Shown one piece after another: positions 61,501-64,000 of a stretch of 64,000 nucleotides of DNA. The DNA is taken from positions 14,556,178 to 14,620,177 of the forward strand of contig CM043797.1 of NCBI GenBank assembly GCA_023974075.1, written 5' to 3'. Position 1 is the stretch's first letter. Each line of letters starts with the position of its first letter. A program made the translations under genes and the position numbers. This stretch comes from Chaenocephalus aceratus. Lineage: Eukaryota; Chordata; Actinopteri; Perciformes; Channichthyidae. A model generated the notes under the pieces. That model was not told where the DNA came from, made no database searches, and saw only the letters and a list, made by a program, of their open reading frames with translations.

Positions 61501-63736
61501 TTTTTTCTATTACAATGTATGATTTGTTCAATAGCTTCCATTTCATTTGACCCAATGACTCCAACTGGATGCAGATTTGTTATAAATACACTGTATCAAT
61601 ACGACAGACCACCAGTGACATTTGGTGTTTTCTCTATTAAATATGAATATATTTTAATGAAAGTATCTGCAGTTTTTAGGTTTAACATTTCAAAGTCAAT
61701 GCAGCATTGTATTGCTACACTGCACAAATAAGACACACCTCTTTTTATTGGATTTTAGTGCCTTTTCAATTTAATATGAATATTTTATTATTGAAAAGTC
61801 CTTATTTTCTTCAATAGCTTACTCATGTGACCAAGTCAGTGCAAATCATAATATGTTACTACACTCGAGTAGAGCACACCACTTGTCATTGCTTTTTATA
61901 GTTTTTTCTATTTGACATGGATAAATGATTTTCTTATTAAAATATTTATATCAAATAGATATGTATATAAATAGAGGTGTGCCCTCCTTTTCCAGAGTTC
62001 AGTTCAGTTCATGGCACATTTGTAATAAAAAACCGTGTGCCACATAGGACACATTTATTATTATATTTTATATATATATATATATATTTTAGCATCATTT
62101 TTCACATGAACAAGTCTGCGCGGAGTTATTGAAAATCACATTGGCTTTGTGTCAAAAAATGATGTATTCTTGCTGTCTGTCGAATAGCCAAACTCAAAGT
62201 AACTTCACCGCAGTTGAGTGCAAGGGGAACAGATCCTTACCAGACATTGGTTGAGAACAAACCAATTGCCTTACATTATCATATTATGTTGTGCTTTCAG
62301 GAAATGCTGGAGGCTCTGAAGGCCCTCTCTGTGTTCTTCACTGAGAACAGTTTGCGCACCAGGAGAAATCTTCGCGGTGACATAGAGAGAAGAAGCCTTT
62401 CCATCAACGAGGAGTTTGCACGAATATTTAAGGATGTAAAAGAGGTAACTCAGAGTTTTGCAATAACATACAGTTAAATTAATAGTGAACTTTGTTTTTC
62501 CAAAGATGCTGCCCCTGATGTTATGTTATTAGATTAAATGACAAAGAAACCAGCTGTGATAGTAGTTATGAACAGCATATTACATTATTATTATTATTTC
62601 CATTTCAAACTTCAGGGATAGACATATTGACATATTGTTTAATTCAATAGGGGATGGAAGGTTTTTTCAGTAGGGATTATCACAAGACTAAATGCTGTCG
62701 TGGATATTGTGAAAACCTTGAATTAAAACATGCTAATGTTCAATATGTATTAGAACTAGGGATGCTCCGATCGATCGGTCACCGATCGAGATCGACCGAT
62801 ACTCACTCTCTACCGATCGATCGGTGCTCTCTAAACATGCCGATCGCGAGAGCCGATCACATGACGTAAAATACATGACACTTGTCTCTGTGCGTGGCAA
62901 AAAAAGCTTGCCAAAATGGCTTCACCGGTCTGGCAGTATTTTAAGGTGTCTGAAAAACACAGTAAAATAGCGGTATGCAACGTGTGTGAAGCAGAAATCC
63001 TGCAGCTCCGCCCGCTGTGACGGACCGGTGAGCGGAGCAGAACACACACTAAGAGTTAGACCTAACACACTTGGCTATTTGATCTACCGCTGGAACAAGC
63101 TAAACTAGTTCTAAATATATTTATTCTTCACTGTCGGGTCACTCATTACTGGATCAGTGAGGTGCATGAGATCTCTGACAGGCTGTCAGGAGAGAGAGAG
63201 AGAGAGAGAGAGAGGAGGAGAGAGGAAAAGAGAGTGTTTCCGCTAATTTCTCCCGTGTTACTATCCAAAGTGAATGTAAACTTGAATAATGTACTTCATT
63301 TGAATGTAATAATTAAGTTGATTGTTGTTTGTGGAAGCGCCATTAACTGAGTTTTAAACATCACTTAAAATGGATCGGATCGGTGATCGGTATCGGCCGA
63401 TACTGATTCCGGCGATCGGCCCCGAAATTGGCGATCGGAGCATCCCTAATTAGAACTATATGTGTGACTCTTCATGTATGAACAGTGCTGTTGTAACCAA
63501 CTGTAACGTCATGTTCTCATAGGAGCTTGAAAGTGTTCATGAGGATGTCCAGGCCATGAGCACATGTTGTGAAGAAATGACAGACAGGTTAAAGGTATAG
63601 TATATTTGTTTTACTTTGTGTGCCTGATTTAATAAATGCATTTTGAGAACAATTCTGACGCAACCTTTCTTCAACAGGCTGCTAAGGACCAAACTCAAGA
63701 CCTCATCATAAAAACCAACAAGCTGCAGGGAGAAAA
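55465..63736 (+). CDS. cog6: conserved oligomeric Golgi complex subunit 6 (5' part, continues past the window)
   Basis: COG6 is a lobe-B subunit of the eight-part COG tether on Golgi membranes. It supports retrograde intra-Golgi vesicle traffic and glycosylation; human defects cause COG6-CDG. Exons 55465-55599, 62301-62444, 63523-63594 and 63678-63736 join in phase to about 136 codons. The frame contains [59 protein letters not shown] and [10 protein letters not shown], all close to the human N terminus, which forms the coiled-coil assembly region. Human COG6 has about 657 residues, so roughly four fifths lies beyond the right edge. The first 25 residues are poorly conserved, as usual for this protein. 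Confidence 0.97.
55600..56135 (+). other. start of cog6 intron 1
   Basis: Unremarkable AT-rich intron sequence with a TAGCTAGCTAGC-like patch near 55625. An open frame at 55834-56046 resembles no family. Confidence 0.5.
56589..56669 (+). pseudogene. transposase N-terminal remnant
   Basis: A 26-codon frame from ATG to TGA inside the Harbinger-like element. It is too short to function. The acidic [14 protein letters not shown] stretch is the reason for the family suggestion, which is tentative. Confidence 0.35.
57380..57720. repeat. interspersed repeat (common fish family, class unclear)
   Basis: TTTATTGTTATTGCACATAT, GAGACAACGAAATGCAGTTT, GCTTCTAACCAGG and GCAACAAGCAG in this order match a repeat that is common in teleosts. 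It is followed by a degenerate array of TATGAATA and AAGTATGAAAA words. The copy is diverged and has no coding part. Confidence 0.5.
57887..58931. mobile_element. 1.05-kb DNA element with AGTAGAATAGT ends
   Basis: AGTAGAATAGT (57887-57897) pairs with ACTATCCTACT (58921-58931), 10 of 11 positions. Near each end are blocks I associate with one fish DNA-transposon family: TTTAGCTTAGGAACC (57901-57915, repeated at 58027-58041) and, at the right, CTCCTAAGTCC with GTTAGAACTTAGGAGCTGA. No clear target duplication and no intact frame were found. Confidence 0.55.
59308..59314. repeat. target-site duplication ATGTGCT (left copy)
   Basis: A 7-bp direct repeat flanks the hairpin element; the other copy is at 59911-59917. 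Confidence 0.85.
59315..59910. mobile_element. 596-bp near-perfect hairpin MITE
   Basis: Arms at 59315-59585 and 59639-59910 are complementary with only about four or five mismatches over 271 bp, around a loop of about 53 bp. The ends are GTCACTACCCG and its near complement. The 7-bp duplication ATGTGCT flanks it. Each arm carries a YY1-like core (ACATGGCGGA) and an NRF1-like GCGCATGTGCG. Both arms give the same spurious peptide on opposite strands, so neither frame is taken as a gene. High arm identity means recent insertion or ongoing arm correction. Confidence 0.93.
59969..60901. mobile_element. 933-bp hAT-type element containing a minisatellite
   Basis: The element starts CAGAGGTGGTATAAGT and ends ACTTACCACTG. 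Its 8-bp flanks GCTATAAA (59961-59968) and GCTATACA (60902-60909) differ at one base. The body includes AAGTACAAGTATCTCAAAAT and AAGTATAGTACTTGAGT near the right end, a sequence common in fish genomes. Non-coding. Confidence 0.88.
59988..60443. repeat. minisatellite, 14 units of about 33 bp
   Basis: The unit is GATCTTGTACTTGAGTAAAA followed by GTAGAAGTACTCA. Fourteen units can be read, in lengths of about 27, 33 and 36 bp. Variants (ACTTGAG, ACTAGAG, TTCTACTTGATT, and GTAGCCTACTCA endings) recur in runs, showing higher-order duplication. Confidence 0.95.
61190..62300 (+). other. end of cog6 intron 1
   Basis: AT-rich intron sequence with a degenerate tandem repeat (about 61390-61960) and a TA run near 62068-62088. 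Otherwise nothing was recognised. Confidence 0.5.
61390..61960. repeat. degenerate tandem repeat, period about 133-142 bp
   Basis: TCAATAGCTT recurs at 61528 and 61811 (283 bp, two periods). The ATATGAATAT-type block recurs at 61641, 61774 and, diverged, 61915. GACACACC/GCACACCAC blocks fall between in the same order. Three to four old units are likely. Confidence 0.6.
62301..62444 (+). CDS. cog6: cog6 exon 2
   Basis: 48 codons, [13 protein letters not shown] to FKDVKE. Borders are TTTCAG|GAA and GAG|GTAACT, phase 0 at both ends. Very close to human COG6. Confidence 0.97.
62916..63020 (+). pseudogene. truncated BED zinc-finger of a hAT transposase
   Basis: 34 codons start [20 protein letters not shown] and continue CNVCEAEI before a stop. 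The SPVWQYF and C-x2-C features match the first half of a BED finger; the second half with its histidines is absent. Confidence 0.8.
63190..63214. repeat. (GA)n microsatellite
   Basis: About 25 bases of GA dinucleotides inside the hAT element, followed by an impure purine run to about 63232. Confidence 0.9.
63523..63594 (+). CDS. cog6: cog6 exon 3
   Basis: 24 codons, [20 protein letters not shown] then DRLK. Borders are CATAG|GAG and AAG|GTATAG. Continues the N-terminal heptad-rich region. Confidence 0.96.
63678..63736 (+). CDS. cog6: cog6 exon 4
   Basis: The exon encodes [19 protein letters not shown] and ends in phase 2 at donor AA|GTGAGT. The preceding intron is only 83 bp. The next exon is outside the window. 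Confidence 0.94.
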
Positions 63737-64000
63737 GTGAGTTCTAAACGGGTAAATGTTTGGTGTCTGTGTTTGGATGTATGTTTGCATTTACCTCAAC
63801 CTTGTAACTTGATTGTTGCAGAACAAAGTAATGTATAGTGAATCAGTGAGGATTACAACTGGTGGAAATATATCTTTCAGTTAGGGGTTTACAACATATT
63901 AACTCTTGCCTGTTTTGGATGAATGAGTCAGGGCTATTTTACTTAGCAGTATTATAAACATTATTGCAACTCAATGGCTAACATGTATGATAAGCCTGCC

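Larger units (their letters stand above)
62757..63448 (+). mobile_element. hAT element in cog6 intron 2, 692 bp
   Basis: The ends TAGGGATGCTCCGATC and GATCGGAGCATCCCTA are perfect inverted repeats. They are flanked by a perfect 8-bp duplication ATTAGAAC (62749-62756 and 63449-63456). The ends are rich in CGATCG and CCGATAC words. It holds a truncated BED zinc-finger frame but no catalytic domain, so it is an internally deleted derivative of a ZBED-type hAT transposon. Confidence 0.95.

Overview
This is a vertebrate, almost certainly teleost fish, chromosomal window. The evidence is split genes with GT-AG introns, a nuclear tRNA-Lys gene, AT-rich noncoding DNA, and many interspersed repeats of kinds common in ray-finned fish (hAT and Harbinger-like MITEs, tRNA-derived and LINE-tail fragments). 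There are no prokaryotic operons, CRISPR arrays or viral genes.

Layout. (1) About 1-4.5 kb, minus strand: the 5' two thirds of a NIMA-related kinase gene, best matched to nek3. Eight consecutive exons encode a complete kinase domain (268 residues in frame), and a probable ninth exon lies at 1119-1233. The C-terminal end is unresolved or lies off the left edge. (2) 5144-5216, plus strand: an intact tRNA-Lys(TTT) gene. (3) About 5.2-12.5 kb: intergenic DNA with no recognisable gene. (4) About 12.5-54.4 kb, minus strand: lhfpl6 (formerly lhfp), a 200-residue four-helix membrane protein whose three coding exons (53137-52753, 17419-17321, 13234-13116) are separated by introns of 35.3 kb and 4.1 kb. 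A noncoding first exon is predicted near 54.0-54.4 kb. (5) 55.46 kb to the right edge, plus strand: the first four coding exons of cog6, a lobe-B subunit of the conserved oligomeric Golgi complex; the gene continues outside the window.

lhfpl6 and cog6 are head to head with about 1 kb between them, the same order and orientation as on human chromosome 13q14. This supports both identifications. The genes are not known to share a pathway; the arrangement is conserved synteny, not an operon.

The most unusual part is cog6 intron 1 (55.6-62.3 kb), a stack of DNA transposons inserted into one another. A host element with CAGGGATGCAAAC ends (56136-61189) was split by a 2.7-kb Harbinger-like element (itself carrying further repeats), a 596-bp near-perfect hairpin element with a 7-bp target-site duplication, and a 933-bp hAT element filled by a 14-unit minisatellite. 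Further elements with clear target-site duplications sit in cog6 intron 2 (62757-63448, with a BED zinc-finger remnant) and in the large lhfpl6 intron (47925-48674, with hAT transposase remnants). A 1.3-kb long-terminal-inverted-repeat element lies at 28220-29533. I see no wholly new biological system. The strongest leads are the intronic hairpins, the nested insertion record and the unresolved nek3 tail.
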